Source: Halarcobacter sp.
GTDB taxonomy: Bacteria; Campylobacterota; Campylobacteria; Campylobacterales; Arcobacteraceae
Reading direction: 5' to 3'
Assembly (NCBI RefSeq): GCF_963676935.1
Contig: NZ_OY781470.1
Span: 620,001-684,000, forward strand
DNA length: 64,000 bases
This document shows, in pieces, positions 16,916 to 26,409 of this stretch (within the stretch, counting starts at the first letter, position 1; every line of letters starts with the position of its first letter). Both the position numbers and the translations under genes were made by a program. Under the pieces are notes generated by a model. The model saw nothing but the letters and a program-made list of their open reading frames with translations, ran no database searches and was not told the origin of the DNA.

Positions 16916-18178
16916 ATGAGCTTTATAAATGAGAGAAGACTTGAAGTTGCAGATAAAGAGATATTCGATATAGTAGAAGCAGAACTACAAAGACAAACAG
17001 ATCACCTAGAGATGATAGCAAGTGAAAACTTCACAAGCCCAGCAGTAATGGAAACAATGGGAAGTGTATTTACAAATAAATACGCAGAAGGATACCCATA
17101 TAAAAGATATTATGGTGGATGTGAATTTGCAGATAAAGCAGAACAATTAGCAATAGATAGAGCTTGCGAGATATTTGGATGTAAGTATGCAAATGTACAA
17201 CCACACTCAGGAAGTCAAGCGAATGGAGCAGTATACGCAGCATTAATTAAAGCAGGTGATAAAATTCTTGGTATGGACCTTTCTCATGGAGGACACCTAA
17301 CACATGGTTCAAAACCATCTTTTTCAGGTAAAAACTACCAAGCATTCTACTATGGAGTAGAATTAGATGGAAGAATAAACTATGATAAAGTTAAAGAAAT
17401 AGCTCAAATAGTACAACCAAAAATTATAGTGTGTGGAGCATCAGCATACGCAAGAGAGATAGATTTTGCAAAATTTAGAGAAATAGCTGATTCAGTAGGA
17501 GCATATCTATTTGCAGATATCGCACATATTGCTGGATTAGTAGCAGCAGGTGAACACCCAAGCCCATTTCCACATGCAGATGTAGTAACAACTACAACAC
17601 ATAAAACTCTAAGAGGACCAAGAGGTGGTATGATTCTATGTAATGATGAAGATATTTCTAAAAAAATAAACTCTGCAATATTCCCAGGAACACAAGGTGG
17701 ACCATTAGTACATGTAATGGCAGCAAAAGCAGTAGCATTTAAAGAGATTTTAGATCCATCATGGAAAGAATACGCAAAACAAGTAAAAGTAAATGCAAAA
17801 GTACTTGGGGAAGTGATGATGTCAAGAGGATATGATATAGTATCTGATGGAACAGATAATCACTTAGTGTTAGTGTCATTTTTAAATAAAGAGTTTTCAG
17901 GTAAAGATGCAGATGCAGCATTAGGAAACGCAGGTATAACTGTAAATAAGAATACAGTACCAGGTGAAACAAGAAGTCCATTTGTAACATCAGGTATTAG
18001 AGTAGGATCACCAGCACTAACAGCAAGAGGGATGAAAGAGGAAGAGTTTACGTTTATAGCGAATAAAATTTGTGATGTATTAGATGATATTAACAATACA
18101 GATTTACAAGCTAAGATTAAACAAGAACTTAAAGAGTTAGCTAGAGATTTTGTAATTTACAACAAATCAACTTACTAG
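16916..18178 (+). CDS. glyA: Serine hydroxymethyltransferase
   Basis: PLP enzyme that converts serine and tetrahydrofolate to glycine and methylene-THF. The PLP lysine is Lys230 in [16 protein letters not shown]. Other family motifs include [22 protein letters not shown] and [11 protein letters not shown]. The length of 420 residues is standard. By eye its codons are unusually A-ending (GCA for Ala, ATA for Ile, CTA for Leu) compared with flanking genes such as valS, where GCT/GCA are mixed. It is transcribed from its own promoter and followed by an inverted repeat that also covers the ada promoter. Confidence 0.97.
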   Translation: MSFINERRLEVADKEIFDIVEAELQRQTDHLEMIASENFTSPAVMETMGSVFTNKYAEGYPYKRYYGGCEFADKAEQLAIDRACEIFGCKYANVQPHSGSQANGAVYAALIKAGDKILGMDLSHGGHLTHGSKPSFSGKNYQAFYYGVELDGRINYDKVKEIAQIVQPKIIVCGASAYAREIDFAKFREIADSVGAYLFADIAHIAGLVAAGEHPSPFPHADVVTTTTHKTLRGPRGGMILCNDEDISKKINSAIFPGTQGGPLVHVMAAKAVAFKEILDPSWKEYAKQVKVNAKVLGEVMMSRGYDIVSDGTDNHLVLVSFLNKEFSGKDADAALGNAGITVNKNTVPGETRSPFVTSGIRVGSPALTARGMKEEEFTFIANKICDVLDDINNTDLQAKIKQELKELARDFVIYNKSTY

Positions 18179-18193
18179 ATACTAACAATTATG

Positions 18194-18231
18194 TAAGCTA
18201 AAGTGGTATAATATATACTAACTTTAGCTTA
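18194..18231 (+). promoter_or_regulatory. Inverted repeat flanking the -10 of the AraC-methyltransferase gene
   Basis: TAAGCTAAAGT (18194-18204) and ACTTTAGCTTA (18221-18231) are perfect 11-base arms separated by 16 bases that contain TATAAT (18207-18212). The ATG follows at 18247. It could be an operator for autoregulation or a large-loop hairpin ending glyA transcripts. Confidence 0.5.
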
Positions 18232-18246
18232 TAATTTGGAAGGTAA

Positions 18247-19095
18247 ATGAAAGATAGCTTATCTTTAGAAAATGAAAACTACAAAAAAATTGAAAAAGTA
18301 ATAAGATATATCGACGAAAACTTTAAAGAACAACCTACAATAGATGAAATCTCAGAATATATTGGGATGAGTAAATACCATTTAATAAGAGTATTTAAAG
18401 AATATGTAGGTGTGACTCCCATCCAATTTTTACAATCAGTTACATTAAATTATGCAAAAGAACATCTAAAAGAATCAAAATCTATACTAGATAGTTCATT
18501 AGATATGGGATTATCAAGTAGTAGCAGATTACATGATCTATTTGTAAATATTATTGGTGTAACTCCCAAAGAGTATAAAGAGTTTGGGAAAAATGTTGAT
18601 ATTACCTATGGATATGGTTCAACACCTTTTGGGGAAGCATTAATAGGTTTTACAAAAAGAGGGGTGTGTTATCTTGGGTTTATTGATGATAATAAAGAGC
18701 CAATTTTTAATAGATTTCAAGAGATTTGGGCAAAAGCTAATTTAATAGAAAATGATGAAAAAGCAAAAGAGTATTTAAATAAGATTTTTGTAAAAAAAGA
18801 GAAATTTGATCTTTATGTAAAAGGGACAAATTTTCAAATAAATATTTGGAAAGCTTTATTAAATATTCCAACAGGAACAATTGCAACTTATCAAGATATT
18901 GCAAATAGTATAAATAAACCAAAAGCAGTTAGAGCAGTTGCCAGTGCAATTGGTTCAAACCATATTGGATTTCTAATCCCTTGCCACAGGGTCTTAGCAA
19001 AATCTGGAGCCATGAGTGGCTACAGATGGGGGATTGAAAGAAAGAAAATTTTAGTTGCTTATGAGGCTATGAAAAACAACAAAGAAGATTCTTAA
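18247..19095 (+). CDS. AraC-type regulator fused to O6-methylguanine-DNA methyltransferase (Ada-like)
   Basis: Has 282 residues in two parts. Residues about 15-112 are an AraC helix-turn-helix pair (TIDEISEYIGMSKYHLIRVF, GVTPKEYKEFG). Residues about 120-275 are an alkyltransferase with the active motif IPCHRVL, acceptor Cys246. The N-terminal zinc phosphotriester-sensing domain of E. coli Ada is missing, so methylphosphotriester switching cannot occur as in Ada. The protein may couple repair at Cys246 to transcription, or only repair. Its promoter is spanned by a perfect inverted repeat. The 3' end overlaps the convergent RND gene by 4 bases. Confidence 0.88.
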   Translation: MKDSLSLENENYKKIEKVIRYIDENFKEQPTIDEISEYIGMSKYHLIRVFKEYVGVTPIQFLQSVTLNYAKEHLKESKSILDSSLDMGLSSSSRLHDLFVNIIGVTPKEYKEFGKNVDITYGYGSTPFGEALIGFTKRGVCYLGFIDDNKEPIFNRFQEIWAKANLIENDEKAKEYLNKIFVKKEKFDLYVKGTNFQINIWKALLNIPTGTIATYQDIANSINKPKAVRAVASAIGSNHIGFLIPCHRVLAKSGAMSGYRWGIERKKILVAYEAMKNNKEDS

Positions 19096-22000
19096 AACTT
19101 ATCCCCTTTGAGTTTATGAGATATAGAATATATCACAGGTAAATAGATTAAATTTAAAATTGTTCCCCACAAAAGACCAAAGCCAAGACCAATTGCTATT
19201 GGTTGGAAAATCACGGCTTGACCAGTTGGGAAAAATATCAAGGAACTCATACCAATTAAAGTTGTGATTGTAGTTAAAATAATTGGTCTAAACCTTTTTG
19301 TTGCTCTATTAAATACATCATGTAATGTTTTTGCTTTCTTTAAATAGGTCATCATAATAATTCCATCATTGATAACAACCCCTGCAAGTCCCAATGCTCC
19401 AATTAGTGATGGCATAGATAGATTAATCCCCATTATTTTATGCCCAATTAAAACCCCTAAAAGTGAAAAAGGGATAACACTCATTAAGATAAATGTTTCT
19501 CTAAATGAGTTAAATAAGTAAAGCATTGAAAGCATAATTAAAATAATAGTAAGTGCAGAAGCTAAAAGCATATCATTTCTAAGACTTTTTTGTTTTTCAG
19601 CTTCCCCTTTGAAAATAAGTTTTATTCCTGATTCTTTTATTTTATTTAGGGTTGGTTGCAGTTTTTCTATAACTTCATTTGCTGTGACTATTTCTGGATT
19701 TACATTTGCAAAAACGTAGAAATTTCTTTCTGCATTATCTTTAATAAGTTGTTCAAAACCTTTTATTATTTTAAAATCTGTAACTTGATTTAATGCCACA
19801 AATGTACCATCATCCAATGGTATCTCCATGTTTTTAAAGCTTTCATAATCATCTTTATTTATACTTTCTATTTTTATATCTAGCATCTCTGTATCATCAA
19901 ATGAAACAGCTTTTTTCTTAGAAAGATACATATTTGATAGGAAGGTACCTATTGTTGATTCATCTAATCCTAATTGTTCCCCATATGCATTAACTTTTAA
20001 TTTAATCTCATCAATACCAAATTTAAGAGAGTTTGATAAGGATTTTATACCTTTAATAGTTCTAAGTTCATCTTCTAGCATATGTATTGAAGAGATGATT
20101 TTTTCATTATTATTTGAAACAAGACCTATTTTTATATCTGCTTTAATTGGTCCAACTTTTCTTTCTAATACAACTATTTCATTTAGGTTAAATTTAGTTT
20201 TATAATCTTGTTCTTTCAGAAACTGTTTAAGTTCTTTTGCAATTTGTATAGATTTTTTAGTTCTTTCTCTCCCCGTATTATCATAATAGAAACTAAGGTA
20301 AGGGGTGATATATTTATCTAAAAAGTTGGCATCTTTCATTTTTTGAAGTTCAACCGTCATATACATAACATATGGATATTTTTCTGTATTACTCCCTGTA
20401 TCTCGCCTAAATCCTGCTACAGAATCTATACTTCTAATAAAAAATTTTTTCTCATTTTTCATAATATCTTTTTCGATACTTTGTACAATCTTGAAAGCAT
20501 CTTCAAGTTTTGTATTTTCATCAGCTTTTATAGATATTTTTACATCCGATGCATCAAACTTTGGAAACATTTGAAACTTTGATGCTTTTATTTCATAAAA
20601 AGTTAATATAGGAACTAATATTATAAAAATTAAAAGAAAAGTTTTCTTCCAATTCATAAAAAAATGTATAATTGAATTATAGATTTTATTTGGTTTTTCC
20701 CATGATGTAGCTTTTGCATCATTTTTAAGTGTATGGGCTGCATGTATTGGCAAAAATATAAATGACTCAATCAAAGAAGCTACAACTAAAGCAGAAATTG
20801 CAATGGGGATAAGTTTCATAACCTCACCCATAGTTCCACTAATCATTAAAATTGGTAAAAAAGAAAACAGGGTAGTAATAGATGCAACAGTTACAGGTTT
20901 AACCATCTCTTTTGCACCCATAATTGCAGCTTCTTTAGGTTCATATCCCTCTTCAATGTGTTGCTGGATATTCTCACTTACAACAATTGCATCATCAACA
21001 ACAATACCAATTGCTATTAAGACTCCAACAAGTGATATCATATTGATTGTATAGCCAGATAGATACATATATAGTGCTGCAATAACAAATGAAGTTGGAA
21101 TACCTATTGCTATAATAAATGACATTCTAAAATTGATTAGAAGCATTACTAAAATAGTAATAAGTATAATTCCTAATAAAATATTTGATACAACAATATT
21201 TAGTCTGTCTAATATTCTTTCACTATTATCATCAGCTATACTGATTTGAATATCAGGATTTGCTTTATCTATAGAGGGTAAGAGTTTTTTAATATTTTGT
21301 ACTATTTTTATTGCGTCGGCACTTTCACTTTGTTCAAGGGCTAAAGATATTGCACTTTTACCATTAAATGAGTATAAAGTTGAAGAGTCTTCATATTTTT
21401 TTGAAATATATGCAATATCCTTTAAATATATATTGCTGTCTCCAATTTTAACTAAAGTATTTGCAAAAGCATTTGCTGTTTTTGCTCCATTAAAAGTAGA
21501 GATATAATAGTGTTTTTCCCCTTCTATTTTACCAACTGGAAAAATATATGATAGAGTAGATATAGCATTAAATACATTATTTTTATTAAGATTCATTGCT
21601 TTTATTTTTTTATCATCTAAAAGTATTTGATAGAATTTATCTGAATCTCCATAAACAGTTATATCTTTTACTCCAGATACTCCTAATAATTGACTTTTTA
21701 ATTTATCTGCAAAAGGTTTTAACTCGTCAGTTGTATATTTATTCGAAGTTAATGTAATATCTATTAAAGATCTTGACCTTTCTAAAGCATTTACAGTTGG
21801 TTCATCCATATCTGAGGGTAAATTAGATTTTACAAGGGCAATTGCATCTTTTACTTTATCTGTCTCATTATATTTATTAAACCCTTTTTTTAATTCTAAT
21901 ATGATAGAAAAACTACCCGGGCTAATAACTGTTGTTATGACATCAATACTATCAATGTTTTTTACATTATCTTCTATTTCTGTTACAGCCATTCTATCAA

Positions 22001-22181
22001 GAATATCAACAGAAGCTCCAGTATATGAACCTCTTATAGAAATCATATCTAATTCAAAACTTGGAAAAATCTCTTTTGGAGTATTATTATATGACCAAAC
22101 TCCAACAGCAAAAACTAAAACAAAAAGAGTGTAATTCATCCTTGAGTTTTCAACAAAGAATCTTAAAAATCTTTCAAACAT
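19092..22181 (-). CDS. RND-family efflux permease (AcrB/HAE-like)
   Basis: Inner-membrane proton-driven exporter subunit of 1029 residues, with the duplicated architecture of 12 helices and two large periplasmic loops. The proton-relay aspartates appear in TM4, IGIVVDDAIVVSENIQ, and the TM10-11 region has GALGLAGVVINDGIIMM. Normally it works with a membrane-fusion protein and an outer-membrane channel, but neither is encoded next to it: the upstream gene is a divergent hypothetical and the downstream gene is convergent. It must use partners elsewhere or act alone. Substrate unknown. Confidence 0.9.
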   Translation of the reverse strand: MFERFLRFFVENSRMNYTLFVLVFAVGVWSYNNTPKEIFPSFELDMISIRGSYTGASVDILDRMAVTEIEDNVKNIDSIDVITTVISPGSFSIILELKKGFNKYNETDKVKDAIALVKSNLPSDMDEPTVNALERSRSLIDITLTSNKYTTDELKPFADKLKSQLLGVSGVKDITVYGDSDKFYQILLDDKKIKAMNLNKNNVFNAISTLSYIFPVGKIEGEKHYYISTFNGAKTANAFANTLVKIGDSNIYLKDIAYISKKYEDSSTLYSFNGKSAISLALEQSESADAIKIVQNIKKLLPSIDKANPDIQISIADDNSERILDRLNIVVSNILLGIILITILVMLLINFRMSFIIAIGIPTSFVIAALYMYLSGYTINMISLVGVLIAIGIVVDDAIVVSENIQQHIEEGYEPKEAAIMGAKEMVKPVTVASITTLFSFLPILMISGTMGEVMKLIPIAISALVVASLIESFIFLPIHAAHTLKNDAKATSWEKPNKIYNSIIHFFMNWKKTFLLIFIILVPILTFYEIKASKFQMFPKFDASDVKISIKADENTKLEDAFKIVQSIEKDIMKNEKKFFIRSIDSVAGFRRDTGSNTEKYPYVMYMTVELQKMKDANFLDKYITPYLSFYYDNTGRERTKKSIQIAKELKQFLKEQDYKTKFNLNEIVVLERKVGPIKADIKIGLVSNNNEKIISSIHMLEDELRTIKGIKSLSNSLKFGIDEIKLKVNAYGEQLGLDESTIGTFLSNMYLSKKKAVSFDDTEMLDIKIESINKDDYESFKNMEIPLDDGTFVALNQVTDFKIIKGFEQLIKDNAERNFYVFANVNPEIVTANEVIEKLQPTLNKIKESGIKLIFKGEAEKQKSLRNDMLLASALTIILIMLSMLYLFNSFRETFILMSVIPFSLLGVLIGHKIMGINLSMPSLIGALGLAGVVINDGIIMMTYLKKAKTLHDVFNRATKRFRPIILTTITTLIGMSSLIFFPTGQAVIFQPIAIGLGFGLLWGTILNLIYLPVIYSISHKLKGDKF

Positions 22182-22318
22182 TAAATTCCTTTATATTAAG
22201 AACAAAATTATAATCAAGGATTATTAATAGTAGTTTAATATTAAACAAATAATTAGTTTAATATTTTTAATATTTGCTTTGAATTTAGGTGTTAAAATAA
22301 TCTATTAAAGGGGATATT

Positions 22319-22819
22319 ATGAAAATTGAAGAATTAATAATCTCTGAATTAGTTTATTCTTTACAGAAGAGATTAACTAAAAATACAATAGAAGATTTGC
22401 AAAAACAAAATGTAAAAGTTTTTTCTGATAAAAAAAATGAGTGTATCGATAATTTTTGGGAAGAGTTATGTATAAGTGTTCAAGATAAAACAGTAGATAA
22501 ACATAAAAAAGAGAAAATTAAATCTTTTTTATTTGAAAATTTAGAAAAAACATTTGAGTCTTTGTTATTATATGAAAAAATTGCATTTTGGTTAAAAAGT
22601 GAAAATGGAACTTTATGGTTATATGAAAACAAAGATAAAAGTTTTACTTTAGAATTTATACCTTATAGTTTTGAGGAATGTAAAGATATTTTGTTTAATA
22701 TAGTTATTAATGAAGCTAATAGTTTTGTAAATGATAATATATACGAGTACATAAACCTATTTTCTAATACTTTTGAGGAAGAGATTGATGAAGATGATAA
22801 ACTGATTGTTTATGAATAA
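22319..22819 (+). CDS. Hypothetical acidic/helical cytoplasmic protein
   Basis: Has 166 residues with no signal peptide or membrane segment. It is rich in Lys and Glu, with a C-terminal acidic stretch EEEIDEDDK. Segments such as CIDNFWEELCISVQD and KIAFWLKSENGTLWLYEN are aromatic-rich. I do not recognise a family. It is divergent from the RND gene and convergent with lapD, sharing a bidirectional terminator. The ribosome site AAAGGGG supports the start. Confidence 0.6.
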   Translation: MKIEELIISELVYSLQKRLTKNTIEDLQKQNVKVFSDKKNECIDNFWEELCISVQDKTVDKHKKEKIKSFLFENLEKTFESLLLYEKIAFWLKSENGTLWLYENKDKSFTLEFIPYSFEECKDILFNIVINEANSFVNDNIYEYINLFSNTFEEEIDEDDKLIVYE

Positions 22820-22841
22820 AGAGATTAAAAATCTCTTTATT
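22815..22841. terminator. Bidirectional terminator between convergent genes
   Basis: AATAAAGAGAT (22815-22825) pairs with ATCTCTTTATT (22831-22841). Both stop codons, of the hypothetical gene and of lapD, lie inside the stem. Confidence 0.75.
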
Positions 22842-25041
22842 TACTTATTGCAAAAAGTTTAATATTCTTAACAGTTTCTAAGTCTTTTTCCTCTTTTACT
22901 GCTTCAGCACAAACTTTTATATTCAATAAGCTTCCTAGTTCATTTATAGATTCAACAAACTCTTTTTTAGAACGATCTTTATGCATATTAGTTGTATAGT
23001 CTCTTGCAAGTCTTATATAATCAAGATTAAACTCTTTTAAGTTTTCAGTTGGAACAAATTTACTTTCAAATCTTTTAATAATAACTTTTGAACCACAACT
23101 ATGAACAAAATCACAAAAATCTTTAAATAAAGTCATGTCTTTTGCTACACTATATGCAGATAAAGAGAAGACTAATTTAGAAGATATATCTCTATTTTTG
23201 ATAATCTCTTTTTCAAGCCACATAATAAAATGGTTGTTAGAAATAGAATCTAAAGATAAATTAATACAAATATCATGTTTGATATTATTTATTTGTATAA
23301 AGCCAATGATTTTTGAGATTACAGCTTTATCAAAATCAACAATTTTTTCATATTTTTCAGCAATAGAAACAAACGAACCTATAGGAATAGGATTATTTTC
23401 TTTATCTTTTGCATTGGTGAAGGCTTCTTGCATAATAATATCTTTATCAAGATTATCTAAAGTATAAGTGTCATTGATAAAATCTACTTCAAAATGGCTA
23501 TTATCAATTATTTCAGTTATTAATTCTCTCCAAGCATTCATATCTCTTGAAAGATCATTGCTATCTCGAATAAAAATCTCATTTGGACCAATAAGTTTTG
23601 CTTTTTCATAGGCTTCATTTGCAGCTTGTCTCATCTCAGTTAATGTTCCTAGTTCGTTAAATGGAGTCCCTCCAACGTGAGCAACTTCATCTATATTTAA
23701 TTCTGCTGATAAGTCATTAAATCTTTTTTTCAATTTATTTGCGATCTCTTTTGCTCCATCGTAATTGCAACCATTTATTACTAATAGAAATTCTGAACCG
23801 AAAATTCTATAGGCTTTTGTATTTGTACTTAAATCTTTTAAAAGATTTGCAAATTTTATAATATAATTATCAACCTCTTCATTAGTATGGGTTTTAACAT
23901 ATTTTGAAAGGTTATCTATTTTTATATCAAATATATATCCTGTCTCTTTTTTTATAAACATTTGTTTTATATCTGTTTCTAAAGGTTGTTTTGAATTTAG
24001 TCCAGTTAATTCATCTTCAGATAATTTTTTTGAAAGATTTGCCAGATTATTTGTAAGTTTATTTATCATAGCTTCAATTTTTCTTGACATATCATTCATA
24101 GCGATAGAAACATTTTTAATCTCAATTGTCCAAGGAAGAGGTTCAATTACATCAAAATTACCTTTTGCAATATTTTTAGCAAGTTTTTCAATCTTTTTAA
24201 GTGGTCTTAGAATAAATTGAACAAATACAAGTAAAAGAAGCATAGAGATTATAAATGCTATTACCGCATAAATAATTGAGTTTCTAGCTTGTTCAAAAAG
24301 TTTAGCATATGCTTCACCTGGATTGGGACTTACATATATTATAGCTGCTGTATTCCATCCATTTGAGATTTCACTAAATTTTTCTTCAAGATCGATAGGA
24401 ATCAGTTTTATAAACCATTGGGGAACATAGTCAAATTTAATATCTCTACTCTCTTTAAAGAGTACTTTATTTAGAGTAATATTGGCAAATGTATCAATTT
24501 TTTGTCCATTTTTTGAGGCAGTAAAGTTAAAAGTGATATTCCCACCCTTTTTATAAAATTCACTAGGTATATATCTATACTTGACACTGTCTGCCATCTC
24601 ACTTAAATCAATCTCATCTTGTTCGTTTTCAAGTTTTAAAAGTTGTTCACTTATTGATTGGTCAGATTCAACTTTTTCAATAAATCCAAACTTTGAATCA
24701 ACAGAAACTTTATCTATAGTCCAATTTGAATCACTTAAATCTGTTGATGCTTCAATAAGCTTTTTATCTGAAATAATAAAATCAGCATCTTCTAATCTAA
24801 CCTCTTTATAAAAACCACTATTTGATATAGCTCTTATTATAGATTGAATCTCTGGGTCTTCTTTATCATTTATTAAAGGTCTTAGACTCATTCCTATGGA
24901 TGTGGCTGTATCTTGCGCTTTTGTTGAAGCTTCTATCTCTAGATAGTCTTTCATGTTGTTTACACTAATTAAAAAATTACCACTAAATATTATAAAAAAT
25001 ATAAAAGCAATAATCATATACAGTTGTTTTGATAAAGACAT
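22837..25041 (-). CDS. lapD: LapD-like c-di-GMP receptor with degenerate GGDEF and EAL domains
   Basis: Inner-membrane receptor of 734 residues that, when bound to c-di-GMP, sequesters the periplasmic protease LapG and so keeps a large adhesin on the surface. Order: helix 1 (about 8-27), LapD-type periplasmic domain (about 30-250), helix 2 (about 255-277), HAMP, GGDEF-like, EAL-like. The GGDEF motif is FGSEF (414-418) and the EAL motif is EAF (539-541), so neither enzyme activity is expected, as in known LapD. It lies directly downstream of lapG, which supports the assignment. No LapA-type adhesin or its type I secretion genes are in the window. Confidence 0.88.
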   Translation of the reverse strand: MSLSKQLYMIIAFIFFIIFSGNFLISVNNMKDYLEIEASTKAQDTATSIGMSLRPLINDKEDPEIQSIIRAISNSGFYKEVRLEDADFIISDKKLIEASTDLSDSNWTIDKVSVDSKFGFIEKVESDQSISEQLLKLENEQDEIDLSEMADSVKYRYIPSEFYKKGGNITFNFTASKNGQKIDTFANITLNKVLFKESRDIKFDYVPQWFIKLIPIDLEEKFSEISNGWNTAAIIYVSPNPGEAYAKLFEQARNSIIYAVIAFIISMLLLLVFVQFILRPLKKIEKLAKNIAKGNFDVIEPLPWTIEIKNVSIAMNDMSRKIEAMINKLTNNLANLSKKLSEDELTGLNSKQPLETDIKQMFIKKETGYIFDIKIDNLSKYVKTHTNEEVDNYIIKFANLLKDLSTNTKAYRIFGSEFLLVINGCNYDGAKEIANKLKKRFNDLSAELNIDEVAHVGGTPFNELGTLTEMRQAANEAYEKAKLIGPNEIFIRDSNDLSRDMNAWRELITEIIDNSHFEVDFINDTYTLDNLDKDIIMQEAFTNAKDKENNPIPIGSFVSIAEKYEKIVDFDKAVISKIIGFIQINNIKHDICINLSLDSISNNHFIMWLEKEIIKNRDISSKLVFSLSAYSVAKDMTLFKDFCDFVHSCGSKVIIKRFESKFVPTENLKEFNLDYIRLARDYTTNMHKDRSKKEFVESINELGSLLNIKVCAEAVKEEKDLETVKNIKLFAISK

Positions 25042-25057
25042 ATTTTTAATCCCCTTT

Positions 25058-25705
25058 TTAAATTCTACTCATCATAGATTTCCAGTTCTTTAAGTTATTT
25101 GAACCCACTTTAACTGAAGTTTTTCCTTTATTTTTTGCTTGCCATAAGCCACTTGCATTAAAACTATATACTGGTCTTAAATCTGTTCTTTTACTTGCTA
25201 GTTTTAATCTTTTATTTACATTATCTAAAACAATAGGTGTAGCACCTGGTTTATGATAATAAGTTAATACCATATGAGCTTCCTCAAATTTTGTACCTCT
25301 TCTCATAAGTTTTACATATGTAATTCTTAGTTTACTATCAGGAACTCCAAGTTTTCGTAAGCTAAAATATTTTGCAATTGCATAATCTTCACAATCTCCT
25401 GCACCAACACTTAAAAATTCAAATGGTGCAGCCCAGTAATCATTCTTACCCCATACTACTTTGTCTCTTTTATAAGTTATTCTATTCCAAAAATCATTAA
25501 CTTTTTTTAATTTATGTAGAATATCATCATTTTTTGCTGATTGGATAGTCTTATCCCAAAGTTCTACTCTTTTTCTAGCTTTTATCCCATACTTTTGGGC
25601 TATTTGTTCAAGTTTTGATTCTGTTATATTGAAAGATTTGTTTGCAACTGTGATTGTAAGAGTAAGTGAAACAATGAAAAAACATATAATAAATATTTTT
25701 TTCAT
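25058..25705 (-). CDS. lapG: LapG-family periplasmic cysteine protease
   Basis: Calcium-dependent transglutaminase-like protease that cleaves LapA-type adhesins when not held by LapD. It has 215 residues with an N-terminal signal peptide (MKKIFIICFFIVSLTLTITVA). The triad is Cys105 in GAGDCEDYA, His144 in EEAHMVLTYY and Asp161 in PIVLDNVNK. The acidic calcium-site residues Asp104 and Glu106 flank the Cys. It is 16 bases before lapD and 35 bases after a LapG-like paralogue. A TATAAT sequence in that gap may be its own promoter, with ribosome site AAGGGG. Confidence 0.92.
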   Translation of the reverse strand: MKKIFIICFFIVSLTLTITVANKSFNITESKLEQIAQKYGIKARKRVELWDKTIQSAKNDDILHKLKKVNDFWNRITYKRDKVVWGKNDYWAAPFEFLSVGAGDCEDYAIAKYFSLRKLGVPDSKLRITYVKLMRRGTKFEEAHMVLTYYHKPGATPIVLDNVNKRLKLASKRTDLRPVYSFNASGLWQAKNKGKTSVKVGSNNLKNWKSMMSRI

Positions 25706-25740
25706 TGTTTCACCCCTTTTTTAGTATAGATTATAGTCTA

Positions 25741-25830
25741 TTAAAGTTTAAGTGTATTTAAAATAATCTCTTTGTCAACTTTTTGATTGATATATTTCAT
25801 TTTTACATTTTGATTAATATCATTTATATA
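25741..25830 (-). repeat. Copy B of a 90-base direct repeat (LapG-like gene 3' end)
   Basis: Ungapped alignment to 26409-26498 gives 64 of 90 identical bases by my hand count, with runs of 10 identical bases near both ends. Both copies are in frame, end at the stop codon, and encode YIND...KY...ILNTLK. Confidence 0.8.
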
Positions 25831-26409
25831 TGAAGTAGTTATTTTTAAAAAATTATTGTTATCTTGAATCTCTTTTTTTATTTTTAATGTAAGACTTTTA
25901 TTTAGATTGTCTAAAACAACGAGTTTAGAATCACTTTTATGAAAATATGTTAAAACTGCATGTTTTTTTTCTGTTGAGTTTTTTATATAAATTATTTTTA
26001 GCTTTTTATCAGAGATACCTAAATTTAAAAGGCTAATATATTTTGCTATTGCATAATCTTCTGAATCACCAGCACCTACGGCTAGAAACTCAAAAGGTGA
26101 TGCCCAATAATCTTTTTTTTGCCATACTTTTGAATCTTTTCGATATTGTATCTTATTCCAAAAATCATTTATCTCTTTTAGTTTATAAAAAATATTTTTT
26201 GATTTAACACTATTCATTGTTTGATTCCAAAGCTGAACTCTTTTTTTTGCTTTCTTCCCATATTTCAAACCTATTTTTTCTATAGTTGTATTTGAAATAC
26301 TAAAGTCATCGTTTGCAAATAGTGATAAAGAAGAAAATGAAACTAAGATTAGACTTATTAAAATAAATCTTTTTTTAGTTCCATTTATATTAAAGTAGTT
26401 AGATTTCAT
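25741..26409 (-). CDS. LapG paralogue with Ser in place of the catalytic Cys and an MFS-derived C-terminal tail
   Basis: Has 222 residues and is plainly homologous to the adjacent LapG over residues about 11-185 (WNKIQYRKDSKVWQKKDYWA, FEFLAVGAGD). The nucleophile Cys is Ser116 (GAGDSEDYA, codon TCA). His150, Asp167 and the flanking acidic residues Asp115 and Glu117 remain, so I predict no protease activity but a retained fold and perhaps LapD binding. The last 30 residues (YIND...ILNTLKL) are unlike LapG and match the end of the neighbouring MFS transporter. The first 10 residues are an extension before the region equivalent to the LapG start. The ATG overlaps the MFS stop by one base. Confidence 0.85.
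   Translation of the reverse strand: MKSNYFNINGTKKRFILISLILVSFSSLSLFANDDFSISNTTIEKIGLKYGKKAKKRVQLWNQTMNSVKSKNIFYKLKEINDFWNKIQYRKDSKVWQKKDYWASPFEFLAVGAGDSEDYAIAKYISLLNLGISDKKLKIIYIKNSTEKKHAVLTYFHKSDSKLVVLDNLNKSLTLKIKKEIQDNNNFLKITTSYINDINQNVKMKYINQKVDKEIILNTLKL

Noticed and set aside
17739-18096. Antisense frames within glyA
   Set aside because: Hydrophobic shadow frames caused by A-ending codons on the sense strand.
22837-25041. An active diguanylate cyclase or phosphodiesterase
   Set aside because: GGDEF reads FGSEF and EAL reads EAF, matching LapD-type receptors rather than enzymes.
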